Assembly: GCF_003721225.1 (NCBI RefSeq)
Contig: NZ_RIZI01000147.1
Location: forward strand, 1-21,250
Source of the DNA: Acidithiobacillus sulfuriphilus
GTDB lineage: Bacteria > Pseudomonadota > Gammaproteobacteria > Acidithiobacillales > Acidithiobacillaceae
Direction: 5' to 3'
Length of the DNA stretch: 21,250 nt
The notes beneath the pieces are model-generated. The model was not told the DNA's origin. It worked only from the letters and a program-made list of their open reading frames with translations, and made no database searches. Shown in pieces: positions 1 to 7,246 of the stretch; position 1 is the first letter of the stretch; each line of letters begins with the position of its first letter. The position numbers and the translations under genes are program-made.

Positions 1-1650
1 GGGCGGGTGCAGACCTGGGGCGGCGGGCGGGCGTGGCGGTGGGTGGGGGTGGCGCGGCATTACCGGCGGCCGGTGGCTATGGAAAAGCTGGAGTATCTCA
101 CGGCGGCGAGTCTCTTGCTGCGGCGGGAGGCGCTGGAGGATGTGGGGCTTTTCGATGCCGGGCGCTATTTCATGTATTGGGAAGACGCGGACCTTTGCTT
201 TCGCTTGCGTGCCCAAGGCTGGAAGCTCGCCGTGGCGGCGGATGCGCTGATTTGGCATCAGCGGTCTTCCAGCCTGGGACACACCAATCCCCTCAAGGAT
301 TACTATGTGATGATGTCGGCCGGGCAGTTCGTCCGGCAGTATGCCCGTTATCCACGGCTGGCGATGATTCTGGGTGCGCTGGGGCGGGTGACGCGGCGGG
401 TCGGGCTGGGCAGATGGCGCAATGCCGGGGCGATTCTCCGGGCGCTGCGGGGTGCGCCTTACGGCCTTTCACCGTCCACGGCCGTGAGCCCAAGCCCACG
501 GCGGAGTGGGCCGCTGCGCGTGGCGGTGGAGGCCACCACGCTGTCGGGGCGGCTGGCAGGGATCGGGCATTATACCGCTGCGCTGTGTCAGCAACTGGTG
601 ACGGAAGGGTCGGCCACGCTCGCCTACTTTACGGCGCGCTCCTGGGCGCGGGAGCCGCCGCGGCCGGCGGGTCTGCGCATTCCCCGCCCGTTGCAGTGGC
701 GCAAGCGTATTCCCATGGGTCGGGAGCTGCAGTTCGTCTTGCAGGGGCGGCAACTGGCGCGGCTGGAAGGTCTCTGGCGGCCGGATGTGATCCTGGGGCC
801 CAACTTTGTCCTGCCGCCTGCCAAGGCGCCATCTGTCCTGGTGGTGCATGATCTTTCCCATATCCGCTATCCGGAGGTCCACCCGCCGGCCCGTGTGGCC
901 TTTTTGAACCGTCATTTGCGGCCGGCTCTGGCTCGGGCAGGGGCGGTGCTGACGGATTCGCGCTTTACGGAAGCGGAATTGTTGCATCATTTCCCGGAGG
1001 TGGCGGGGCGGACGCATGTGGTGTATCCCGGTATCAGCGGGCGTTTTGCCGTGGCTCCGGCTGCGGAGGTGGAAACGGCCTTGGACGGGGTTTTGCTGGG
1101 AGACGATCGGCGCTTTTTCCTCTTTCTCTCCACCCTGGAGCCGCGCAAGAATCTGGCGGGCTTGCTGGCGGCCTATGCGGCCTTGCCGGCGGCGATCCGT
1201 GGGGCGCACCCGCTGGTGCTGGTGGGGCAGATGGGTTGGCAGCAGAGCAATTTCGCCGCGGTCCTGACGGGGATGGTGGAGCGCGGCGAGGTGCGGATGC
1301 TGGGTTATCTGCGCGACGAACTGCTGCCGGCCCTCTATCGCCGCGCCCTGGCGCTGGTCTACCCGTCCCTCTACGAAGGCTTTGGTCTGCCGCCCATCGA
1401 GGCCATGGCCACGGCCTGCCCGGTGCTGGCGGCCAACGTGACCGCCATGCCGGAGGTCTGCGGCGATGCGGCGCTCTATTGCGACCCGCTGGATGTGGGG
1501 TCCATCACCGCGGGGATGCGGCGTCTGGCGGAGGACGATGCGCTGCGGGCTCGGCTGGCGGCGGCAGGCCCGGCGCGGGCGGCGCTCTATACCTGGGAGG
1601 CGGCGGCGACGCAGGTGTTGGGGGTGATGCGGGAAGTGGTGGGGCGTTAG
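1..1650 (+). CDS. GT2-GT4 two-domain glycosyltransferase, 5' end cut by window edge
   Basis: This is the C-terminal part of a large glycosyltransferase that adds sugars to a lipid-linked glycan at the cytoplasmic face of the membrane. The frame is open to base 1; a GTG at 7 is available, but the catalytic start of the first domain is missing, so the gene begins upstream. Numbering from that GTG, residues about 25-80 (YLTAASLLLRREAL, then FMYWEDADLCFRLRAQGW) are the acceptor end of a rhamnosyltransferase-like GT2 domain. Residues about 168-547 form a full GT4 domain: LSGRLAGIGHYT at its start, STLEPRKNLAGLLAAY in the middle, and the E457-x7-E465 signature in YEGFGLPPIEAM. Fused GT2-GT4 enzymes are known in polysaccharide loci; donor and linkage cannot be read from sequence. 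The last bases are repeated, degraded, at 2587-2663. Confidence 0.9.
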   Translation, partial: GRVQTWGGGRAWRWVGVARHYRRPVAMEKLEYLTAASLLLRREALEDVGLFDAGRYFMYWEDADLCFRLRAQGWKLAVAADALIWHQRSSSLGHTNPLKDYYVMMSAGQFVRQYARYPRLAMILGALGRVTRRVGLGRWRNAGAILRALRGAPYGLSPSTAVSPSPRRSGPLRVAVEATTLSGRLAGIGHYTAALCQQLVTEGSATLAYFTARSWAREPPRPAGLRIPRPLQWRKRIPMGRELQFVLQGRQLARLEGLWRPDVILGPNFVLPPAKAPSVLVVHDLSHIRYPEVHPPARVAFLNRHLRPALARAGAVLTDSRFTEAELLHHFPEVAGRTHVVYPGISGRFAVAPAAEVETALDGVLLGDDRRFFLFLSTLEPRKNLAGLLAAYAALPAAIRGAHPLVLVGQMGWQQSNFAAVLTGMVERGEVRMLGYLRDELLPALYRRALALVYPSLYEGFGLPPIEAMATACPVLAANVTAMPEVCGDAALYCDPLDVGSITAGMRRLAEDDALRARLAAAGPARAALYTWEAAATQVLGVMREVVGR

Positions 1651-1653
1651 AGC
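1577..1653 (+). repeat. Left copy of a 77-bp imperfect direct repeat (3' end of the GT gene)
   Basis: The last 77 or so bases of the glycosyltransferase gene, including its stop codon, recur at 2587-2663. Shared blocks include GGAGGCGGCGG, GCAGGTGTTGGGGGTG and TGCGGGAAGTGGT. This copy is in frame and encodes the natural C-terminus. Together the two copies bracket the MNT-HEPN module. Confidence 0.8.
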
Positions 1654-1664
1654 GGTGGTGGCGG

Positions 1665-1693
1665 TTGCATACCATGGTTCGCCTGCCTAGACT
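1665..1693 (+). promoter_or_regulatory. Weak sigma70-like promoter candidate for the MNT-HEPN pair
   Basis: TTGCAT at 1665-1670 and TAGACT at 1688-1693 are separated by 17 bp, about 105 bp before the MNT start codon. Only three and four of six positions match consensus, so this is a guess from spacing. The rest of the 1654-1797 gap holds a 14-codon open frame at 1703-1747 (MAKLIKALLAGVTA) that looks like the start of a signal peptide and then stops. Confidence 0.22.
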
Positions 1694-1797
1694 GAACCCA
1701 TAATGGCTAAATTGATCAAAGCGTTGCTTGCCGGTGTCACGGCGTAACGATGTGCAGACGATTGCGGAAAAGACCGCCAGGGCCGGGGAGGTAACCC

Positions 1798-2106
1798 ATG
1801 GAGAAGAGAGAGGCTATGACCAGGCTCGAACGCATTCTGCGGAAACATGCCGAGCAGCGCCGTGCAACTGCCCTGCTGAGGGCCGCGACTGCTGTCGATA
1901 GATTACAAAATATGGGCATCAAGGTGCAGATCATCGGCTCGTTGGCGGAAGGCCGCTTCCAGGCGCACTCGGATGTGGATTTCCTCATTGAGCGCTTGGC
2001 GGACCCCTCGCAGAGATACACGCTGGAGAGCGTAGTGGAAGATGTGCTGCAAGACATTCCGTTTGACGTGGTATACGCCGACGAGGTGCGGTGGAGTGAT
2101 CAGTAG
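1798..2106 (+). CDS. MNT-domain minimal nucleotidyltransferase, antitoxin of a HEPN-MNT pair
   Basis: This 102-residue protein is a minimal nucleotidyltransferase. The signature GSLAEGRFQAHSDVD places G47-S48 exactly ten residues before D59 and D61, the GSX10DXD pattern of MntA-type antitoxins. In characterised MntA-HepT systems the MNT protein silences the HEPN toxin by transferring AMP to a tyrosine near its active site; that role here is inferred from family and pairing. The ATG at 1798 follows GGGGAGG at a good distance. The 3' end overlaps the HEPN gene by 11 bp, so the two are probably co-translated. It lies directly downstream of the glycosyltransferase gene on the same strand but is not a glycan gene. 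Confidence 0.85.
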   Translation: MEKREAMTRLERILRKHAEQRRATALLRAATAVDRLQNMGIKVQIIGSLAEGRFQAHSDVDFLIERLADPSQRYTLESVVEDVLQDIPFDVVYADEVRWSDQ

Positions 2107-2581
2107 GCATCCCCTGTTCATTCTCCTCGACAAGGAGCTGAATGACATCGTGCGGGAGTCCAACTACCTGCTCTCGGCGCAAGACGCGCTCCATAAAGAT
2201 CTGCCCGCCGTCCACCCACAACTGGATCAAATCGTCTACATCGCCATGGCCTCCACCATCGAGAAACTCTACGGCGGAATGGAGAAATGCCTGCAAAGGA
2301 TCGCCGCCAATGTGGACGAATTCAGCCCAAAAGGGGATAGCTGGCACAAAGACCTGATCGACCAGATGGAGATCGCCACCGAAGACCGTCCGGCGGTGCT
2401 CTCCCACGACACAGCCAATGCGCTCCATATATTCAGGGCATTCCGGCATCGAGAGCGCAATATCTACGGAAGCGTGCTGGACCGGCAGCGAATCCTTGCA
2501 TTAACGGAAGACGCGCTCGCTCTGTTAAAAGCCTTCCGGGACGATATCAGCAAATTCGAGAGGGCCATGGGTGAGGAATGA
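2096..2581 (+). CDS. HepT-like HEPN protein, putative RNase toxin, motif His replaced by Asn
   Basis: This 161-residue all-helical protein is paired with the MNT gene. I chose the GTG at 2096, inside the end of the MNT gene, because sequence upstream of it in this frame (CCKTFRLTWYTP) is only MNT coding read out of frame. The HEPN core is near residues 110-135 (HIFRAFRHRERNIYGSVLD). The HepT active-site motif is RX4HXY; here the aligned residues are R117, N122 and Y124, giving RX4NXY. The tyrosine that MntA would modify is present, but the catalytic histidine is replaced, although H118 lies close by. It may be a weakened toxin or a sub-family with another arrangement. It ends in the gap before a degraded copy of the GT 3' end. 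Confidence 0.78.
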   Translation: MISRHPLFILLDKELNDIVRESNYLLSAQDALHKDLPAVHPQLDQIVYIAMASTIEKLYGGMEKCLQRIAANVDEFSPKGDSWHKDLIDQMEIATEDRPAVLSHDTANALHIFRAFRHRERNIYGSVLDRQRILALTEDALALLKAFRDDISKFERAMGEE

Positions 2582-2586
2582 TCCCA

Positions 2587-2663
2587 TGGGCGGCGCGCTG
2601 TACTTGGGAGGCGGCGGGCGCAGGTGTTGGGGGTGGTGCGGGAAGTGGTTGGGGCGCTAGGGC
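2587..2663 (+). repeat. Right, degraded copy of the glycosyltransferase 3' end
   Basis: The segment repeats 1577-1653 with roughly 85 percent identity by eye. It has a net loss of two bases near GGCGGCGGG and one extra T in GTGGTTGGGG, so it no longer carries the reading frame. It reaches through the position of the old stop codon (TAG). It is a non-coding scar lying between two convergent TA modules; no terminator hairpin is evident in 2582-2684. Confidence 0.78.
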
Positions 2664-2684
2664 TTGAAGGACCGGCGGAGTGAT

Positions 2685-3119
2685 TTATTCCGTGGGGATG
2701 AACGGATTTTTCACGGTTACCAGTCCTTCAAACACTTGGCCATGTTGCAGGTCTTCGGTGAGCAATACGGCGCAGCCTTGCTGCATCGCCGATGCGACAA
2801 TGAGCGAGTCCCAAAAGGATAATCCGTAGCGGTCTTCCACCTGCCACGCGCTGTTCAGTATGACCGGGTTGTCGTCCGCCGGATTCCAGGTCAATAAATC
2901 GCGTACCAGGGCCCGGGCAGTTTCGCGGGGAAGGCCTGGACGGGTCTTGCGGGTAACCACGTTATAGAACTCCCGCAGTGCCTGCAGGCTGGTGCGGCCC
3001 TTACGACTGGACCAGAGGCTCCGGAGCCATTGGGAGGCGACCACTTGTTTATCGGGAGTGCTCGCATCCATGCTGTAAACGAAGATGTTGGTGTCGACGA
3101 AAACTCGTGCCGTTTTCAT
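2685..3119 (-). CDS. vapC: PIN-domain ribonuclease toxin, VapC type
   Basis: This is a 144-residue PIN-domain protein, the expected size for VapC toxins, which cut specific RNAs in a metal-dependent way. The four acidic positions of the PIN active site can be placed: D9 (VFVDTNIFVYSMD), E50 (LQALREFYNV), D104 (LSFWDSLIVASA) and D123 (LLTEDLQHGQ). All are intact, so it should be catalytically competent. The ATG at 3119 overlaps the stop of the upstream RHH antitoxin by 4 bp, the usual coupling in vapBC operons. It reads toward the plus-strand HEPN gene. Which RNA it cuts cannot be told from sequence. Confidence 0.92.
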   Translation of the reverse strand: MKTARVFVDTNIFVYSMDASTPDKQVVASQWLRSLWSSRKGRTSLQALREFYNVVTRKTRPGLPRETARALVRDLLTWNPADDNPVILNSAWQVEDRYGLSFWDSLIVASAMQQGCAVLLTEDLQHGQVFEGLVTVKNPFIPTE

Positions 3120-3349
3120 CGGTCATAACGATCTTCGCGACGGGGGAGCGTTTCACCGCTACTGACAGGCTGGGGTTTTCTGGAAAAAAAGTCCTGCATG
3201 GCCTGCGTGTAGGCATGCTCCTGCTGGTACTGCGATTCGAGCATTTCGCCGAGCATGCGCGAGATGCTGGACCGCTGTTTTGCCGCCTCGATGCGCGCCC
3301 AGTTCGCCGTTTCTTCGTTGATCGTGATGGTGATGTTCACTTTACCCAT
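3116..3349 (-). CDS. vapB: Ribbon-helix-helix antitoxin, VapB/CopG type
   Basis: This 77-residue protein has an N-terminal ribbon-helix-helix DNA-binding fold: a short beta strand (KVNITITINEET) and two helices (ANWARIEAAKQRSSISRMLGEML). The charged C-terminal tail would wrap the PIN toxin. RHH antitoxins neutralise the toxin and repress their own promoter. AGGGGGG lies a few bases upstream of the ATG. The stop overlaps the vapC start by 4 bp. A candidate operator lies upstream at 3366-3398. The first bases overlap the tail of the damaged antitoxin frame upstream, which is out of frame and probably not biologically meaningful. Confidence 0.88.
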   Translation of the reverse strand: MGKVNITITINEETANWARIEAAKQRSSISRMLGEMLESQYQQEHAYTQAMQDFFSRKPQPVSSGETLPRREDRYDR

Positions 3350-3608
3350 GTCGCCCCCCTATCCACACGGTTACTGTGTAGCACGAATAATGTGTAACGA
3401 GCAATAGGCTAACGCTGCACTGACTTGGTTTGGCTCTCGTCCTGGGGTATGGTCTGCCTACGTCCAGTTTGCCTGTCGTCGCATCGGCCTCAACCTGAGT
3501 ATCCCAGGCAGCGGCGTCAAATTCAGCGAACCAGCGTCGGAATGCTGCGAGGTCGGCGGCAGGGGGCAAGCTCTGAACGGCTTTTTCCACCATCTCAACC
3601 GTAGTCAT
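3342..3608 (-). pseudogene. Damaged small antitoxin gene without its toxin
   Basis: The first 50 residues from the ATG at 3608 (MTTVEMVEKAVQSLPPA, then LAAFRRWFAEFDAAAWD and TGKLD) look like a short acidic antitoxin of the addiction-module type that normally pairs with a RelE/ParE toxin. GAGGAA upstream of the ATG is a good ribosome site. After KLD the frame changes character (VGRPYPRTRAKPSQC) and runs into the vapB promoter, while another frame there reads more like the expected tail. No RelE/ParE gene follows; vapB begins instead. The gene looks truncated or frameshifted, with vapBC having replaced its partner. The family call is from recall of similar proteins and is moderately sure. Confidence 0.5.
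3366..3398 (-). promoter_or_regulatory. Candidate vapB operator (interrupted inverted repeat)
   Basis: GTTAC at 3370-3374 and GTAAC at 3394-3398 form an inverted pair, and a second small one (ACAC/GTGT) is nested at its left end. The site lies 20-50 bp upstream of vapB, where autoregulatory operators usually sit. Arms are short, so this is only suggestive. Confidence 0.3.
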
Positions 3609-3691
3609 GGCACGATTCCTCAGGGAAAAAACATAAAGATACAAGCATCTTGCTTTCCTGGCTACCTGGGGTAGAAAAGGTCTCGCCGGCA

Positions 3692-3918
3692 TTATTCAGC
3701 GCCGGTGGTCTCCCGCGCATCCGCTGGCTGGTAGGTGGTGTACCAGTCGTTTTCCAGGATCACCTGGAGGAGTCGTCGGGTGCTTTGCGCCCAGGTGAGA
3801 TGGGGCATGTCTTTGGACTGCGGCGCCTTGCCCTGCCCGCCTGCCAGAGTGCCTCAACCGCTGCCAGCGCCTGGGCGTGGCCTTTGCGTGGTTCCAGGGT
3901 GCCGACCATGAGCAATTC
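3692..3918 (-). pseudogene. Remnant of a GT4 glycosyltransferase gene with a large internal deletion
   Basis: Two pieces of a GT4 enzyme lie close together in different frames. From 3909 leftwards the sequence reads MVGTLEPRKGHAQALAAVEA, the start of a GT4 donor-binding domain. From 3808 to a TAA at 3692-3694 it reads MPHLTWAQSTRRLLQVILEN and on to DWYTTYQPADARETTGAE, the typical C-terminus of the same family. About 200 residues that should lie between them, including the E-x7-E motif, are missing, and the frames differ by two bases. The remnant is on the same strand as the sugar operon and lies at its 3' end, so it was probably once its last gene. Confidence 0.75.
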
Positions 3919-4783
3919 GCAAACGAATGCTCCATCCTATTTGCTTTAAGAGAACAAGATTGAACAAGGCGAAAAATATAAAATATTTGTTCCTTGTTAA
4001 CGATGGGTTGGAATTCACAATAAAGGCAGACAAGTGCCCTGCTAAATTTAAACTTACTGCCGTACGGGGAAATCGTGCATGGTATGGCGGGGCCTTTATC
4101 GTAGACGCAATCCGGCGGAGAGAGGATGATGTATTATCACCATAGTCCCTATGCACATATATGGTAGGCAGGACTTTTGCCTTACCTTTCAGCAATACCT
4201 CCGCCATCCAGATCCAATCGCCGGCCAGACAATTTGGCATCGTACATTCTTCAACGGCAGCTCGGCGATAAGCTCCGCAGAATATGGAGTTTTCAGTGAC
4301 CAGCCAAATATATTTTGTGACTCTTAACATGGGTGAGTCGGAACTCGGCTGAATGACTTTCCCATATCCAGTGATATTGCCGTCGCCTCGGTGGTACGCC
4401 GCCACACCGGATACCAGCACTAATGACTGATCGTTCTCCAATTCATTAATACATGCCCCAATATAGTTGGGGTCGAGATAGTCATCGTCACCATGCCAGA
4501 GAAAGTATTTTCCAGTCGCTTGCGACCTTGCGTATTCGAAATTCGCAGTTGGCCCTTGATTCTCTGAATGGCGGAAATATCTTACCCGGCGGTCCGACTG
4601 CGCGAGCGCAGCGCATATATTCTCCGTATCATCAGATGACGCATTGTCCGAGATGATTATTTCCAGATTCTTGTAACTGGATGCCAGCAGCGCATCAACC
4701 GCTCTTTGGAGTTTGCTGGCACGATTATACGTGGGTATGCAAACGCTCACCAAGGGGTCTAGCTGCCTGACAGGGCCATCCAT
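3854..4783 (-). CDS. GT2 family glycosyltransferase with a foreign C-terminal tail
   Basis: This is an inverting GT-A enzyme that adds a sugar to the growing repeat unit. From the ATG at 4783, VSVCIPTYNR (13-22) is the nucleotide-binding start, SDNASSDDT has the conserved D46, and WHGDDD (D99-D101) is the metal-binding DXD. A later segment (NCLAGDWIWMAEVLLKG) matches the acceptor region. The start at 4783 is preceded by AAGGAG and lies 8 bp after the flippase stop; a TTG at 4804 is less likely. The natural protein seems to end near IGWSIRLRI: the last 20 or so residues (HGRHPGTTQRPRPGAGSG) are the GT4 remnant read out of frame. Base composition is visibly lower in GC than the rmd-gmd side. 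Donor and acceptor are unknown. Confidence 0.85.
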   Translation of the reverse strand: MDGPVRQLDPLVSVCIPTYNRASKLQRAVDALLASSYKNLEIIISDNASSDDTENICAALAQSDRRVRYFRHSENQGPTANFEYARSQATGKYFLWHGDDDYLDPNYIGACINELENDQSLVLVSGVAAYHRGDGNITGYGKVIQPSSDSPMLRVTKYIWLVTENSIFCGAYRRAAVEECTMPNCLAGDWIWMAEVLLKGKAKVLPTIYVHRDYGDNTSSSLRRIASTIKAPPYHARFPRTAVSLNLAGHLSAFIVNSNPSLTRNKYFIFFALFNLVLLKQIGWSIRLRIAHGRHPGTTQRPRPGAGSG

Positions 4784-4790
4784 TTGCGCA

Positions 4791-6302
4791 TTAGCTCCTT
4801 GCAATCCGACGCATTGCCTTAAAGACCGTCTGACGTCCTAGCGGAGTCGTCATGGTGGTGGCCAGCAGTACCAGAACGGCGCCCATGGCCAAAAACATGG
4901 ATTCTGCGGGGAGGCTCATTTCCGGGTGTTGCTCTGCCCATAAAAACATTCCCAGCGCGATGACTAGACCCATTAGCAGGGGGCCGAATACGTCGGCTTC
5001 ATACCATTTCCATTTCTCGTGTCTCAGTATCTTCAGGTGCATGGCCGGGACTGCGAACAGAATGTAGCCGGTGTTGATCGCCACCCAGATCCACGCCGCA
5101 GCCATAACCCCATAACGCGGCACCAGGATGAGAAAAGCGGGGATGATGATGGCTGCGGCGATGGTGTTTACAATAACGGTGAGGCGTGACCAGCCATGGG
5201 CGAGTTGGGCCATGTAGGGGACGTGCATCAGGCCGTTCAGGGCGGTGCCGATGACCCATATCGAGAGAATCGGGGCTACGGCCTGCGTGGTTGCCGCGCT
5301 ATGGGTCCACAGATAAATGATCTGATGCGAAAAAAAAGACAGGATGAGCGTGGCCGGGATGACGGAGATGGTCAGCAACTGCGCAAACTGGTGATATTGC
5401 ATGGTGAACGCCTTTTCCTCTCCGGATGCGACCAGTTCGGTAAAGCGCGGGTAGGCCACGTTGCTGATGGGCACAATCAGAATGGAAAGCGCGCCCGCCA
5501 CCGTGCTCGCCAGGGTAAAGTAGCCGAATTGCTCTAATGGCAGCAAGGTGGACAGGAGCAGCTTATCCACTTGGGTGAGGATCGTGGCCAGGAAGGTGAT
5601 CATGGTCATGCCCGCCGCGAAGCTCCAAACTCCCCGAAGGGCGTCGATGCTGAATTTCGGAGGATTTGGAGGCGTTGGCAAATACCGATGCGTTTGCCTG
5701 GCCAGCAGGATGGTTTCCAGGGCGTAGGTAAGCGCCTGAAAAATAAAGAAAGCCTGGATGGTGGGTGAAATCAGGGCCAGCACCCCGATGGACCCCAGCC
5801 CGCGAATGGTGGCAAAAGCCGCAGTCACACCATTCAGCCATACCTGGTGCTGCAGGCCGAGGATGGCGCTGCGGTAGAGGGTATCCACCCAGCGAAACGC
5901 GATAATCACACCGGTGATCATGAGGGCATGGGTGACCGTTCGGATGGAAAGCACCTCCACCTTTAGCCAGTCTGTGGCGATCCAGGAAGCTATGCCGATC
6001 ACGATGACGGCGAGCAACGCCGCAATCCCCATATAAATCATTTCGACGGATTTGAGCAGGTCACGGATACTTTGCGGGGTGTGTATTCCCGCGGTGAAGC
6101 GTGACATTTCCCGATTGATGGTGGGGGATAGTCCCATATCCAACAGCGCGAACCACGCCTGGAGTGAAGCGTATACACCGATCAGGCCGTAAGCCTCTAT
6201 GCCAAGGTAGCGGATATAGACGGGTAGAAAGGCCAGCCCCATCAGGGCGCTCCAGCCGCCGCCGAGGTAGTTGGCGATGATGTTGCGTTTTACGCTAGAC
6301 AT
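4791..6302 (-). CDS. Wzx-like polysaccharide flippase
   Basis: A 503-residue multi-pass inner-membrane protein of the polysaccharide transporter/MATE superfamily that would flip the lipid-linked repeat unit to the periplasm. It shows the typical N-terminus (NIIANYLGGGWSALMGLAFL, then PVYIRYLGIEAYGLIGVYAS and LLDMGLSPTINREMSRF) and about twelve hydrophobic segments spread over the whole length. Length fits the family. The ATG at 6302 has AGAAGG about ten bases upstream. The gene is followed after 8 bp by the GT2 gene, so they are co-transcribed. Flippases vary strongly with glycan structure; no wzx symbol is assigned because I cannot tell it from other members of the superfamily. Confidence 0.9.
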   Translation of the reverse strand: MSSVKRNIIANYLGGGWSALMGLAFLPVYIRYLGIEAYGLIGVYASLQAWFALLDMGLSPTINREMSRFTAGIHTPQSIRDLLKSVEMIYMGIAALLAVIVIGIASWIATDWLKVEVLSIRTVTHALMITGVIIAFRWVDTLYRSAILGLQHQVWLNGVTAAFATIRGLGSIGVLALISPTIQAFFIFQALTYALETILLARQTHRYLPTPPNPPKFSIDALRGVWSFAAGMTMITFLATILTQVDKLLLSTLLPLEQFGYFTLASTVAGALSILIVPISNVAYPRFTELVASGEEKAFTMQYHQFAQLLTISVIPATLILSFFSHQIIYLWTHSAATTQAVAPILSIWVIGTALNGLMHVPYMAQLAHGWSRLTVIVNTIAAAIIIPAFLILVPRYGVMAAAWIWVAINTGYILFAVPAMHLKILRHEKWKWYEADVFGPLLMGLVIALGMFLWAEQHPEMSLPAESMFLAMGAVLVLLATTMTTPLGRQTVFKAMRRIARS

Positions 6303-6433
6303 TCACTACAGGCCTTCTTTCCATGATCGCCACCATCATCCGCCCATCCTGCAAATATGGCACAAGGCTGTCCCAATGGATGAGGCATCATCGATGTGTC
6401 CGTTATCGTAGATTTCAGCTCCGCTGGCGTAGT
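6303..6433 (-). other. 131-bp gap in the sugar operon with short open frames
   Basis: This is the only sizeable gap within the minus-strand operon from rfbF to the GT2. A frame starting with a GTG that overlaps the methyltransferase stop (GTGTGA) reads about 32 codons (NYASGAEIYDNGHIDD and on). A second frame reads HWDSLVPYLQDGRMMVAIME up to the flippase start. Both look protein-like in composition but are too short to identify. They may be remnants of a deleted gene. No promoter or hairpin was convincing. Confidence 0.25.
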
Positions 6434-7246
6434 TCACACTCGCTTGAGATAGCCATCGGGGGCAACGGTGATCAGGAGTTTATTCTCGATGCTCTTGTCG
6501 ATCTCGAAAGCCAAGGGCGCACCGTCCGCCGCGTTGCGGCCTTCCTCGGTCAGTCTGCGCAAGTATTCCCAAATCGCTGTTTTGGGATTGTTTCCCTTGC
6601 TCCACGGCCGGTCCGGGTACATTTCGTCCGGGAGATCCTCGATGATGGAGTCAAAAACGCAACAATAGCTGTCCTTGCTCACCAGCGGCGCATAGGCCTC
6701 CAGCTCCGCCAAGACGTGCTCGTGGGTGTGGTTGGAATCCAGGGAAACCAATACCCGCGTATAATTCCTGGCAATATCGTGTACCTGCGCGATGACCTCC
6801 GCAGCGATGGATGAGCCCTGAATCATGTCGATGCGATGGGACATGGGGTGCGCCTCGATGGCTGCCCGATTGTGGGCGCGGATGTCGATGTCGATGCCCA
6901 GGACCCGGCGTTTTGTCGCCCGCGGATCAAGCATCCGTCCTGCTTCCACCGCCTCACAGTAATCCAGCATCGCCAGCATGGAGGCGTTCATGATGAGCGA
7001 TCCGCCATGGGCGATGCCCGTCTCGATGATCAGATCGGGCTTTATCTGCCATATCAACTCCTGCATGGCGATCATGTCTTGTGGATACTGGATGATGGGA
7101 CGGCCAAGATAGGTGAAATTATAGGAATATTTTGGTATGGTGCTTGCAACCATGAAGGCGTGCGCTGCCCGTTTAACTTCAGAGTTCGCATAAGATGCGA
7201 TTCTTTCCTGACACTCCTGCAGGAACTCCTCGTGCATAGTTTGCAT
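6434..7246 (-). CDS. CmcI/rhamnosyl O-methyltransferase family protein
   Basis: A 270-residue protein of the family named after cephalosporin hydroxylase CmcI, which also contains sugar O-methyltransferases. The S-adenosylmethionine-binding segment is IIETGIAHGGSLIMNASML (about 73-91), followed by GIDIDIRAHNR (D119, D121) and SLDSNHTHEHVLAELEAY (D170, H173, H175), which carries the metal and substrate residues of this family. Its place in a deoxysugar operon suggests O-methylation of a deoxyhexose, either on the nucleotide sugar or after transfer; the position is unknown. The ATG shares one base with the TAA of the reductase gene upstream (TAATG), so they are translationally coupled. Confidence 0.82.
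   Translation of the reverse strand: MQTMHEEFLQECQERIASYANSEVKRAAHAFMVASTIPKYSYNFTYLGRPIIQYPQDMIAMQELIWQIKPDLIIETGIAHGGSLIMNASMLAMLDYCEAVEAGRMLDPRATKRRVLGIDIDIRAHNRAAIEAHPMSHRIDMIQGSSIAAEVIAQVHDIARNYTRVLVSLDSNHTHEHVLAELEAYAPLVSKDSYCCVFDSIIEDLPDEMYPDRPWSKGNNPKTAIWEYLRRLTEEGRNAADGAPLAFEIDKSIENKLLITVAPDGYLKRV

Noticed and set aside
469..1209. A 246-codon minus-strand frame opposite the first glycosyltransferase
   Set aside because: Arg/Gln/Pro-rich shadow with no motif; the plus strand carries an unmistakable GT4 domain.
1703..1747. A 14-codon frame MAKLIKALLAGVTA
   Set aside because: Looks like the start of a signal peptide but stops at once and lacks a good ribosome site; noted only in the promoter entry.
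2582..2684. Bidirectional terminator between the convergent HEPN and vapC genes
   Set aside because: The segment is GC-rich but I found no stem-loop followed by a T-run; it is explained as the degraded GT 3' copy.
6323..6814. A 163-codon plus-strand frame opposite the CmcI-type methyltransferase
   Set aside because: Overlaps conserved methyltransferase motifs on the other strand and shows no family features.
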